Shown: positions 11,706 to 20,173 of the stretch, piece by piece
Layout: the number at the start of each line of letters is the position of its first letter
Numbering within the stretch: the first letter of the stretch is position 1
From: Xanthomonas indica
GTDB taxonomy: Bacteria; Pseudomonadota; Gammaproteobacteria; Xanthomonadales; Xanthomonadaceae
Direction: 5' to 3'
Assembly: GCF_040529045.1 (NCBI RefSeq)
Contig: NZ_CP131914.1
Coordinates: 4,634,501-4,698,500, forward strand
DNA length: 64,000 nucleotides
The notes under the pieces: model-generated
Seen by the model: the letters and a program-made list of their open reading frames with translations, nothing else
What the model was told of the DNA's origin: nothing
Databases searched by the model: none
Made by a program: the position numbers and the translations under genes

Positions 11706-14317
11706 TTCCCCTGCGGGCCACCGCCCGCCTGCAACTGCATGCCGGTTTCACCCTGCTCGACGCCGCCGCGCAGGTGCCGTACTACGCCGGGCTGGGCATC
11801 AGCCACCTGTACCTGTCGCCGATCGGTACCGCGGTGCCCGGTTCCACCCACGGCTACGACGTCACCGACCCGCGCCAGGTCAATCCCGAGCTCGGCGGCG
11901 AGCCGGCGCTGCTGCATCTGTCCGAGCGCGCGCGCAGCCACGGCATGGGCCTGATCCTGGACATCGTGCCCAACCACATGGCCACCCACCCGAGCAATCC
12001 GTGGTGGTGGGACGTACTCACCCATGGCCGGCGCAGCCGCCATGCCGGCTGGTTCGACATCGATTGGCGTGCGCCCGGGCGCGAGGGCAAGCTGTGGCTG
12101 CCGGTGCTGGACCGCCCCTATGCGCAGGCGCTGAGCGAAGGCGCGCTGCAGTTGCAGGTGGCCGAGGATGGCAGCGTCGTCCTGCTGCACCACGACCAGC
12201 GCTTCCCGATCCGCCTGGACGGTGCCATCGCCCAGGAACCGGCCAGCGCGCGCCCGGCCTGGGCGGCCCGGCTCAACGACGCCGCGCGGCTGGGCGACGA
12301 CGCCCTGCACCGGCTGATCGAACGCCAGTGCTATCGCCTGGCCTGGTGGCGGGTCGGCAACGACATGCTCAACTACCGCCGCTTCTTCGACATCACCTCG
12401 CTGGCGGCGCTGCGCGTGGAGCAGAACGACGTGTTCGCCGCGGTCCACGAGTTGCCGCTGCGGCTGGTCGCCGAGGGCCATCTCGATGGCGTGCGGGTCG
12501 ACCACGTCGATGGCCTGGCCGATCCCACCGGCTACGTGCAGCGGCTGCGCACGCAACTGGACCGCGCCGGCCGCCGCCGCGGCATCGCCCCGGGCGGCAT
12601 TGCGCTGTACCTGGAAAAGATCCTGGCCCCGCACGAGCACTTGCGCAGCGACTGGCCCTGCGACGGCACCACCGGCTACGACTTCATGGACCAGGTCGCC
12701 GCAGTGCTGCACGATCCGGCCGGCGCCGCGCCGCTGACCGCCCTGTGGCGGCGCTGGAGCGGCCGCAGCGGCGACTTCGGCCAGGAACAGCGCGCCGCGC
12801 GCGACGAGATCCTGCAGGGCTCGCTGCAGGCCGAGTTCGTGCGCACCGTGCAGGCGCTGGGCGCCGCCGCGCACCTGGATCCACTGACCCGCGAGTTCAG
12901 CCCGCAGATGCTGGCGCGCGGGCTGATGGCCTTGCTGCGGCAGTTCGAGGTGTACCGCACCTACGCCGGACCCGACGGCCTGGACGACGACGACGCGGCG
13001 CGCCTGGCCCAGGCCGCGCAGCGCGCGCGCGCCGGCGCCGAACCGCGGGTGTGCGCGGCGATCGACGCGATCGAACGCTGGAGCCGCGACGGCCGCGGTA
13101 CCGGCAAGGCGCAGGTGGCGCTGCGGCGGATCGTGCGCCGGCGCCTGGAGCAGCTGTCGGCGCCGCTCAACGCCAAGTCGGTGGAGGACACCTCCTTCTA
13201 CCGCCATGGCGTGCTGCTCTCGCGCAACGAGGTGGGCAGCGAGCCGGACGTGTTCGCGCTGACGCCGGAGGAATTCCACGCGGCCAACGCGGTGCGCGCG
13301 CAACGCTATCCGCGCGCGCTGCTGGCCACCGCCACCCACGACCACAAGCGCGGCGAAGACGTGCGCATGCGCCTGGCCGCACTCAGCGCGCAGGCGCCGT
13401 GGTGGGACGCGCAGGTGGCGCGCTTCCAGGCGCTGTCGGCCGACCTGCTGCCGGCCGGCAGCGCCGCGCCGCTGCCCGGCGACCTGCTGATGCTATGGCA
13501 GATGCTGGTGGCGGCGTGGCCACTGGAACTGGCGGTGGACGACGCCGACGGCCTGCACGACTACGCCGAACGCATCGGCGCCTGGCAGCTCAAGGCCGCG
13601 CGCGAAGCCAAGCTGCGCACCCACTGGACCTGGCCGGACGAGGACTACGAGCGCAATGCGCGCGCCCTGCTCGACGCCGCGCTGCTGCAGCCGGCAGGTG
13701 CCGCGCTGCGCGAGGCGCTGGCGCAGGCGGCCGCGGCGCTGGCCCCGGCCGGCGCGCTCAACAGCCTGGTCCAGACCACCCTGCGCCTGACCCTGCCCGG
13801 CGTGCCCGACCTGTACCAGGGCAGCGAAGGCTGGGACCTGTCGCTGGTGGATCCGGACAACCGCCGCCCGGTGGACTACGCGCTGCGCCAGGCCTGGCTG
13901 CGCGACGCCACCGCGCCGGACGCCCTGCTGCAGGATTGGCACAGCGGGCACGTCAAGGCCTGGCTGACCGCACAGTTGCTGCAGTTGCGGCGCGCGCATC
14001 CGGCGCTATTCGCGCACGGCAGCTACCGGCCATTGCAGGCGCAGGGCGCACAGGCGCGGCACGTGCTGGGCTTCGTGCGCGAACACGAGGGCGCCTCGCT
14101 GGTGGTGGCGGTGCCGCGGCTGAGCGCCGCCGCGCAGGCGTTGCGGCCTGACGCGCCGCTGCGGGCGCAGCTGGATTGGCGTGACACGGTTCTGACACTA
14201 CCGCAGGCACAGTATCGTCCGGTGCTGGCCGGTGCTACCGTCGACGCCACGTCGGCCGTCCCGGTGTCGGCCCTGTTCGCCGAATTCCCGGTTGCCGTGC
14301 TGGTGGCCTCCCCCTGA
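11696..14317 (+). CDS. treY: Malto-oligosyltrehalose synthase TreY
   Basis: TreY is an intramolecular transglucosylase that converts the reducing end of a maltodextrin into a terminal trehalose unit, the substrate of TreZ. It has 873 residues with the GH13 family motifs: LYLSPIGTAVPGSTHGYD at the N-terminus, ILDIVPNHMA, nucleophile Asp269 in GVRVDHVDGL, and TATHDHKRGEDVRMRL, which is typical for TreY. The start is the ATG preceded by AAGGAG at 7 bases, inside the end of malQ. A second ATG two codons later overlaps the malQ stop directly. The long frame upstream overlaps malQ and is not coding. Confidence 0.95.
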   Translation: MRMIPLRATARLQLHAGFTLLDAAAQVPYYAGLGISHLYLSPIGTAVPGSTHGYDVTDPRQVNPELGGEPALLHLSERARSHGMGLILDIVPNHMATHPSNPWWWDVLTHGRRSRHAGWFDIDWRAPGREGKLWLPVLDRPYAQALSEGALQLQVAEDGSVVLLHHDQRFPIRLDGAIAQEPASARPAWAARLNDAARLGDDALHRLIERQCYRLAWWRVGNDMLNYRRFFDITSLAALRVEQNDVFAAVHELPLRLVAEGHLDGVRVDHVDGLADPTGYVQRLRTQLDRAGRRRGIAPGGIALYLEKILAPHEHLRSDWPCDGTTGYDFMDQVAAVLHDPAGAAPLTALWRRWSGRSGDFGQEQRAARDEILQGSLQAEFVRTVQALGAAAHLDPLTREFSPQMLARGLMALLRQFEVYRTYAGPDGLDDDDAARLAQAAQRARAGAEPRVCAAIDAIERWSRDGRGTGKAQVALRRIVRRRLEQLSAPLNAKSVEDTSFYRHGVLLSRNEVGSEPDVFALTPEEFHAANAVRAQRYPRALLATATHDHKRGEDVRMRLAALSAQAPWWDAQVARFQALSADLLPAGSAAPLPGDLLMLWQMLVAAWPLELAVDDADGLHDYAERIGAWQLKAAREAKLRTHWTWPDEDYERNARALLDAALLQPAGAALREALAQAAAALAPAGALNSLVQTTLRLTLPGVPDLYQGSEGWDLSLVDPDNRRPVDYALRQAWLRDATAPDALLQDWHSGHVKAWLTAQLLQLRRAHPALFAHGSYRPLQAQGAQARHVLGFVREHEGASLVVAVPRLSAAAQALRPDAPLRAQLDWRDTVLTLPQAQYRPVLAGATVDATSAVPVSALFAEFPVAVLVASP

Positions 14318-14331
14318 TCCCGCAAGAAGCC

Positions 14332-14544
14332 ATGGACGCAGAAACACGCCAACGCCGCATCCGCCAACTCGCACACGAAATCTGGGAAGCCGAAGGGCGA
14401 CCCGACGGCCATGCCGCCCGCCACTGGGCCATGGCCGAACGCCTAGCGGACGCGGAAGCGGCCGCCGAAGCCCACGTCGACGCCGACGCACTGCCGCCTC
14501 CGCAATCGCTCCGCAGCGCCGGCAACGGCTCCGCCTCCTCCTAA
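14332..14544 (+). CDS. DUF2934-domain small protein
   Basis: A 70-residue soluble protein matching the DUF2934 pattern: RIRQLAHEIWEAEGRPDGHA followed by ARHWAMAERLA. The domain is short, predicted helical and of unknown function. In other bacteria it is often found in or beside glycogen and trehalose genes, which makes an accessory or regulatory role in alpha-glucan metabolism plausible; this is inference. The gene sits 14 bases after treY and 9 bases before glgX, and its TAA stop runs straight into the glgX ribosome binding site (TAAGGA), so it is clearly part of the same operon. The C-terminal 25 residues are low-complexity. Confidence 0.85.
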   Translation: MDAETRQRRIRQLAHEIWEAEGRPDGHAARHWAMAERLADAEAAAEAHVDADALPPPQSLRSAGNGSASS

Positions 14545-14553
14545 GGATTGTCC

Positions 14554-16719
14554 ATGCCCGTGCGCAAGCTCACCCGCCGTTCGCGTATTCGCGAAGGCCT
14601 GCCCTACCCCCTGGGCGCCACCTGGGATGGCCTGGGGGTGAACTTCGCCCTGTACTCGGCGCACGCCACCAAGGTGGAACTGTGCCTGTTCGACGATCGC
14701 GGCCGCGAGATCGAGCGCATCGCGCTGCCCGAGTACACCGACGAGGTCTGGCACGGCTACCTGCCCGACGCGCGCCCGGGCCAGCTCTACGGCTACCGCG
14801 TGTACGGCCCGTACGCGCCCGACGCCGGGCACCGCTTCAACCCCAACAAGCTGCTGCTCGACCCCTACGCCAAGCAACTGGTCGGCGAACTGAAGTGGGC
14901 GCCGGCACTGTTCGGCTACACCATCGGCCACAAGGATGCCGACCTCAGCTTCGACCGCCGCGACAGCGCCGCCTACATGCCCAAGTGCGCGGTGATCGAC
15001 CCGGCCTTCACCTGGGGCAAGGACCAGCGCCCGCAGACGCCGTGGGACAGCACGGTGATCTACGAGACCCACCTGCGCGGCACCACCATGCGCCATCCCT
15101 CGGTTCCCGAGGCCTGGCGCGGCACCTTCTCCGGGCTGAAGGTGGACGAGGTGGTCGAGCACATCAAGCGCCTGGGCATGACCGCGGTGGAACTGCTGCC
15201 GGTGCACGCCTTCGTCGACGACGAATACCTGCTCAAGCAGGGCCTGCGCAATTACTGGGGCTACAACACCATCGGCTTCTTCGCCCCGCACCCGCGCTAC
15301 ATGGCCACGCGCACGGTGTCCGAGTTCAAGCAGATGGTGGCGCGCCTGCACAGCGCCGGGCTGGAAGTGATCCTGGACGTGGTCTACAACCACACCGCCG
15401 AAGGCAACGAACTCGGACCGACGCTGTCGTTCAAGGGCATCGACAACGCCAGCTACTACCGCCTGGCCGAGGACCGCCGTTTCTACATCAACGACACCGG
15501 CACCGGTAACACCTTCGACCTGACCAACGCCGGCGCGCTGCGCATGGTCAACGACTCGCTGCGCTACTGGGTCTCGGAGATGCACGTGGACGGGTTCCGC
15601 TTCGACCTGGCCACCATCCTCGGCCGCGAACACCACGGCTTCGATCCCAAGGGCGGCTTCCTCGACGCCTGCCGCCAGGACCCGCTGCTGAGCCAGGTCA
15701 AGCTGATCGCCGAGCCGTGGGACGTGGGCCCGGGCGGCTACCAGGTCGGCGCATTTCCGCCGGGCTGGTCGGAGTGGAACGACAAGTTCCGCGACAACGT
15801 GCGCGCGTTCTGGCGCGGCGACGAAGGGCAGCTGGCCGAACTGGCCACGCGCCTGACCGGCTCGGCCGACCTGTTCCACCACCGCGGCCGCCGTCCCACC
15901 GCCTCGGTCAACTTCGTCACCGCCCACGACGGCTTCACCCTGCACGACCTGGTCAGCTACGCGCACAAGCACAACGAGGCCAACGGCGAGCACAACCGCG
16001 ACGGCTCGGACAACAACATCTCCGCCAACTACGGCGTGGAAGGCGAGACCGACGACGAGCAGATCAACGCCCTGCGCCTGCGGCAGATGCGCAACATGCT
16101 GGCCACCCTGCTGCTGTCGCAGGGCACGCCGATGCTGCTGGCCGGCGACGAGTTCGGCCGCAGCAAGGGCGGCAACAACAACACCTACTGCCAGGACAAC
16201 GAACTGACCTGGCTGAACTGGGAAGCCGGCCCGCGCGCGCACCAGCTCAGCGCCTTCGTCTCGCGCCTGACCCACCTGCGCGCGCACTACCCGCTGCTGC
16301 ACCGCGCGCGCTTCTTCGACGGCGTCTACGACGAGGAACTGGGCATCAAGGACGTGACCTGGCTGGCCCCGGACGGCGAGGAAATGACCGAAGCCTCCTG
16401 GCACGACCCGCACGCCCGCGCGCTGATGATGCGCCTGGACGGCCGCGCCCCGTCCAGCGGCCTGCGCCAGGCCGCCTCCAACGTGACCTTGCTGATGATC
16501 GTCAACGGCGCGGTCGAGGACGTGCAATTCACCCTGCCGCTGGTCGAAGGCGAACACTGGCGCGTGCTGATCGACACCGCCGAGCGCGACCACGAGCACG
16601 GCCTGCCAGGCGGCGCGCAGTGGCACGGCATCGGCCGTTCGCTGACCCTGCTGGCGGCCGAGCGCGACAGCAAGGCCACGGCGTCGCATCACCGCAATGC
16701 GAATGCGCCGACGGCGTGA
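14554..16719 (+). CDS. glgX: Glycogen debranching enzyme GlgX
   Basis: GlgX hydrolyses alpha-1,6 bonds of short outer branches, normally those left by phosphorylase. It has 721 residues: an N-terminal CBM48 domain (LGATWDGLGVNFALYSAHA), the GH13 barrel and a C-terminal beta domain. The catalytic residues are Asp351 in DGFRFDLATILG, Glu387 in LIAEPWDVG and Asp459 in TAHDGFTLHDLVSY; the isoamylase-type NHTAEGNELGPTLS motif is present. The ATG with AAGGAT upstream is chosen over a TTG two codons earlier. It is the last gene of the block. The glucan phosphorylase that normally supplies its substrate is not in the window, so MalQ or TreY may act before it. Confidence 0.94.
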   Translation: MPVRKLTRRSRIREGLPYPLGATWDGLGVNFALYSAHATKVELCLFDDRGREIERIALPEYTDEVWHGYLPDARPGQLYGYRVYGPYAPDAGHRFNPNKLLLDPYAKQLVGELKWAPALFGYTIGHKDADLSFDRRDSAAYMPKCAVIDPAFTWGKDQRPQTPWDSTVIYETHLRGTTMRHPSVPEAWRGTFSGLKVDEVVEHIKRLGMTAVELLPVHAFVDDEYLLKQGLRNYWGYNTIGFFAPHPRYMATRTVSEFKQMVARLHSAGLEVILDVVYNHTAEGNELGPTLSFKGIDNASYYRLAEDRRFYINDTGTGNTFDLTNAGALRMVNDSLRYWVSEMHVDGFRFDLATILGREHHGFDPKGGFLDACRQDPLLSQVKLIAEPWDVGPGGYQVGAFPPGWSEWNDKFRDNVRAFWRGDEGQLAELATRLTGSADLFHHRGRRPTASVNFVTAHDGFTLHDLVSYAHKHNEANGEHNRDGSDNNISANYGVEGETDDEQINALRLRQMRNMLATLLLSQGTPMLLAGDEFGRSKGGNNNTYCQDNELTWLNWEAGPRAHQLSAFVSRLTHLRAHYPLLHRARFFDGVYDEELGIKDVTWLAPDGEEMTEASWHDPHARALMMRLDGRAPSSGLRQAASNVTLLMIVNGAVEDVQFTLPLVEGEHWRVLIDTAERDHEHGLPGGAQWHGIGRSLTLLAAERDSKATASHHRNANAPTA

Positions 16720-16758
16720 TGTGACGGGAGCGCCCGGCGATCTGCCGGGTGCTGCGGG

Positions 16759-16841
16759 CCGCGGCTGAAGCCGCTCCTACGAAAATCGCTTGCGACGCCA
16801 GCAGTGCGCTGAGGCTGTGTAGGAGCGGCTTCAGCCGCGAC
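16759..16841. repeat. Paired REP-type palindromic repeat
   Basis: Two inverted copies of the 23-base unit GTAGGAGCGGCTTCAGCCGC(GAC) face each other across about 38 bases. Each unit has its own internal dyad (GCGGCTTCAGCCGC), and the pair can form a long hairpin. It lies between the convergent glgX and dikinase-like genes, a usual place for REP doublets, and could help end transcription on both strands. More copies are at 33.6, 33.8, 37.4, 62.0 and, in degenerate form, 63.2 kb. Confidence 0.85.
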
Positions 16842-16933
16842 CCGCCATCCACGCAGCGCCCTACCTCGTCGCGTTCAACAGCGCCGACACAGCCGCCACG
16901 GACCGCCGCACTGGGGCGCCAGCCTGCACAACG

Positions 16934-18910
16934 CTATCGCGCGTATCCGTCCACATACGGCCGAGACTGCAAGATCACTACCTCGTCACCGACCACCGCC
17001 CATTCGATGTCCTGGTCCGCGCCGCCCAGCGCCTGCTTGGTCATCGCGCCGACCTTGGCCAGTCGCGCGATGAGGGCATCGGTCAGCACCTGACGAGGAC
17101 CGGTGATCGGGACCTCACGGACGCCGCCGGCGGCGTTGGCCACGAGCTGGGTATCCTCGGCCGAGCGGCTCAGCACCTGCACCGCCTTGGACCAGCTCGA
17201 ATACATCACCTGCTCGGCCTGGCGCTTGCCCTCGACCACGCGGATACCGAGGCCGCGCTTGGCCGAAACATAGGTGACATGACGGCGCGCGGCATCGAAG
17301 GGGTCGCGGGTGATCATCACCCCGGAGCTGTCGGACGGCGCGGCCAGTTGCACCAGCACCGCCATGGCCACCGCGTCCTGCGGCAAGCCGGCGGCAGCGC
17401 GCGCTTCGTAGGCTTCGAAGTTGTACACCGACGCCCACACCGTCTGCACGGCCTTGGCCAATGCCTCGGCCTGGGTGACGTTGGGCACGGTGGTGTACAA
17501 ACCCGCACCGCTGAAGCCGGGCAGGTCCTCGGAGTTGGACGAGCTGCGCACGAACACGCCGGCGCCGTGCAGTTGTTCGCGCCATTGCGCCTCCAGCGCA
17601 CGCACGAAGGCAGGATCGGGCGCGGCCTCGGCGATCTCGGCACGCAGCGCCGCCAGCGCGTCGCGGCGCGCGTTCGCGTCGGTGGCGAAGCCGGGGCGGC
17701 GCTGCAGGTCGCGCAGGCGCTGATCGACCTGCAGACGCTGCAGCGTCGCCTGGTAGAACGCGAACGGGATGCAGAAGCCGTCCGGCACGCGCGCGGCCGG
17801 CGGCAGCACCGCCTTCAACGTTCCGAGATTGGCGGCCTTGGTGCCGCAGGCGCGGCTGTCGCGGGCGCGCAGCACGGCCAGCGGTTTCAGCGCGGCCACG
17901 CTCAGGTCCGGACGCGGCAGCGTGCGTGCCGCGGTGCGCGGGACCGCAGCGGATGCGGCCGCCGGTGGAGCCGCGAGCGGCGTCACCCGGTAATCGTTGT
18001 GGGTGACGTCCAGTTGCACCCAGCGGCCGTCGTACTGGCGCAACGCCGCCTGCGCGTCGCGCACGTACACGTTGGGAATGCCCCAGCCCTTGGCCAGCAG
18101 GTTGACGTGCGACAGCAGCGTGGATGGACGTTGCGTGACCAGGCCGGCGACCGGCGCCAGCGCGATCGGCACCTCGTCCAGCACCGGGATGTCGCGCGGC
18201 GAGAGCGTGCGGAACTGCGCCTCCGAGCGCACGATACGCAGCCGCCCCTCGGCATGACCGGTGTTCAGCGGCAGGAAGCGCTGCTCGCGCAGCAGCGCTT
18301 CCTGGGTCACGAAGGCCAAGCCGGCGGACTTGGCCACCTGTTCGTGCAGCGTGGAGTTGGTCTTGAACCGCAGCGTGTCGTAGAACGAGGCGCGCAAGGC
18401 GGCGTCGGTCTGCTGCAGCAAGGGCGCGGTGAGGCGGTCGCCCTCCCAGAATTCGTAGGTATAGCCCGGCAGATCCCGCTGCCAGCTCAGGGTGCCGAAC
18501 AGGAAGCGCCGCTGCGGCTCGCGGTACTGCCCCTTCAGTGCGGCCTTGCCCATGCGTGGCGCCAGGCGCTGGCGCACGAACTGTTCGTGCAGCGCGAATC
18601 GCAGGGTGTTGAGGTAATAGACGCGCCCGCCCTGCTGGCGGTCGATCACGAACAGCAGATGCGGCAGTTCCAGCGCGGTGCCGGCGTCGTAGACCCGTGC
18701 GAGTTGCAGGAACTGGGCGCGGCTGTCGAGACGCGGCAGGGAATCCGGTCCCGTCGCCGGCTGCGCGGCGGCGTCGCGGCCCGGGCGCTGCTCGTAGGCC
18801 GAGGGCTTGCGCGCGGTCTGCGCCAGCGCGGGCGCCAGTTGCCAAAGCAACACGAAAAGGAAACACCACGCCGACACGCGTGGCCAGACAAGCGGACGGG
18901 CTCGATCCAT
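16934..18910 (-). CDS. Exported dikinase-like protein (GWD/PEP-synthase family)
   Basis: A 658-residue protein with a signal peptide (hydrophobic stretch to ALA30). An unrecognised domain of about 190 residues follows, then a swivelling phosphohistidine domain with His268 in STLLSHVNLLAK, then an ATP-grasp-type nucleotide-binding domain at the C-terminus (CGTKAANLG, FVRSSSNSEDLPGFSG, GVMITRDPFD, EVVILQSRPY). PEP synthase and PPDK have the opposite order; His domain followed by ATP domain is the order in glucan, water dikinases. The motifs LSHVNLLAK and SGAGLYTTVPNV also recall that family. No starch-binding module is visible. It is usually labelled PEP-utilising or pyruvate-binding protein. 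It converges with glgX. Function and ATP source outside the cytosol are unclear. Confidence 0.7.
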   Translation of the reverse strand: MDRARPLVWPRVSAWCFLFVLLWQLAPALAQTARKPSAYEQRPGRDAAAQPATGPDSLPRLDSRAQFLQLARVYDAGTALELPHLLFVIDRQQGGRVYYLNTLRFALHEQFVRQRLAPRMGKAALKGQYREPQRRFLFGTLSWQRDLPGYTYEFWEGDRLTAPLLQQTDAALRASFYDTLRFKTNSTLHEQVAKSAGLAFVTQEALLREQRFLPLNTGHAEGRLRIVRSEAQFRTLSPRDIPVLDEVPIALAPVAGLVTQRPSTLLSHVNLLAKGWGIPNVYVRDAQAALRQYDGRWVQLDVTHNDYRVTPLAAPPAAASAAVPRTAARTLPRPDLSVAALKPLAVLRARDSRACGTKAANLGTLKAVLPPAARVPDGFCIPFAFYQATLQRLQVDQRLRDLQRRPGFATDANARRDALAALRAEIAEAAPDPAFVRALEAQWREQLHGAGVFVRSSSNSEDLPGFSGAGLYTTVPNVTQAEALAKAVQTVWASVYNFEAYEARAAAGLPQDAVAMAVLVQLAAPSDSSGVMITRDPFDAARRHVTYVSAKRGLGIRVVEGKRQAEQVMYSSWSKAVQVLSRSAEDTQLVANAAGGVREVPITGPRQVLTDALIARLAKVGAMTKQALGGADQDIEWAVVGDEVVILQSRPYVDGYAR

Positions 18911-19186
18911 GATGCCGGTTCGGGAGGACGACGAGCGCGGATCATACGCCAGCGCCTGCACGTTGGCTGCGCGGCGAAGCGCCATCGGGCGCGGTTCGGC
19001 GTGCCGTAACGGCATGGCCGCCAGCAACGGCAGCAGGGCAAGAACGCGACGGCGCTCCTTGCCGACACGTTCCAAGAGAGCGTCCTTTCGGTATCGTGGG
19101 CCGACAGGACGTTGTGCCGTCGCGTGTGGCCCATGCAGCACCCTCTGCGCCGCGACCTGATGCACCTCACCCAGCCAGGAGCCCAC

Positions 19187-20170
19187 ATGCCGCTGTATCC
19201 CCTGTTCGCCGATCTGGCTGGACGCCGCGTGCTGGTCGTCGGTGGCGGCGAGGTGGCGATGCGCAAGATCGAGGCGTTGCTGCACGCCGGCGCGGACGTG
19301 CTGGTCTACGCGCACGCGCTCAATGCCACGGTAGCGCAATGGCTGGCGCAGGGCCGGTTGCAGCGGGCCGACGGCACCTTCGATCCGCAGTGGCTGGACG
19401 ACGCCTGGCTGGTGGTGGCGGCCACCGACGACGACGCCTTCAATCGGCAACTGGCCGAACAGGCCGGGGCGCGGCGCAAGTGGGTCAACGTGGTCGACGA
19501 CGCTGCGCTGTCGACGTTCCAGGTGCCGGCGATCATCGACCGCGACCCGCTGCTGATCGCGATCTCCTCCAGCGGCGCGGCACCGATGCTGGCGCGGCGC
19601 CTGCGCGAGCGCTGGGAAACCGAACTGGACCATTCCTATGCCGACTTGGCGCAACTGTTCGCACGCCACCGCCCCGACATCCGCGCGCGCCTGCCGCAGT
19701 TGGCGCAGCGCCGGCGCTGGTTCGAGCAGGTGCTGGAGGGGCCGGTGCAGACGCTGCTGCAGAGCGGCCAGCACGCCGCCGCCGAGCAGGCCTTCGCCGA
19801 CAGCCTGCAGCGCAGCGATGAGGTACCGCGGCAGGGCAGCGTGTGGCTGGTCGGCACCGGCAATGGCGATCCTGGCGCGCTGACTCTGAAGGCGCTGCGC
19901 GCGCTCAACCAGGCCGACCTACTGCTGTGCGGTGCGCAGGTGAGCGCGTCAGTGCTGAGCCTGGCGCGCCGCGATGCCAGCCGCCAGCCGCTGCCGGACG
20001 ATCCGGCCGCGCACCTGGCGTTGCTGATCGAACAGACGCAGGCCGGGCAGCGCGTGGTCAGCCTGTTGCCGGGCGATGCGTTCCGGCAACCGCCGCACGC
20101 GGCGCTGGCGGCGCAAGTGGCCGCCGCCGGGATCGCCTGCGGGGTGGTGCCCGGCGTCGCGCCGGGCTGA
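19187..20170 (+). CDS. cysG: CysG-like siroheme synthase with truncated methyltransferase domain
   Basis: The first roughly 210 residues are the precorrin-2 dehydrogenase/ferrochelatase half of siroheme synthase: Rossmann motif VLVVGGGEVAMRK, AATDDDAFNRQL, VNVVDD and the family motif ISSSGAAPMLARRLR. This half makes siroheme from precorrin-2, the cofactor of sulfite and nitrite reductases. From residue 217 a SAM-dependent uroporphyrinogen methyltransferase (SUMT) domain begins (LVGTGNGDPGALTLKALRAL), but the protein stops after 327 residues, against about 457 in E. coli. Only about 111 of 240 SUMT residues remain, and the GGDPFIFGRG motif is reduced to LPGDAFRQPPH. SUMT activity is therefore unlikely. 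The start has CAGGAG at 7 bases. Confidence 0.88.
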   Translation: MPLYPLFADLAGRRVLVVGGGEVAMRKIEALLHAGADVLVYAHALNATVAQWLAQGRLQRADGTFDPQWLDDAWLVVAATDDDAFNRQLAEQAGARRKWVNVVDDAALSTFQVPAIIDRDPLLIAISSSGAAPMLARRLRERWETELDHSYADLAQLFARHRPDIRARLPQLAQRRRWFEQVLEGPVQTLLQSGQHAAAEQAFADSLQRSDEVPRQGSVWLVGTGNGDPGALTLKALRALNQADLLLCGAQVSASVLSLARRDASRQPLPDDPAAHLALLIEQTQAGQRVVSLLPGDAFRQPPHAALAAQVAAAGIACGVVPGVAPG

Positions 20171-20173
20171 TGC

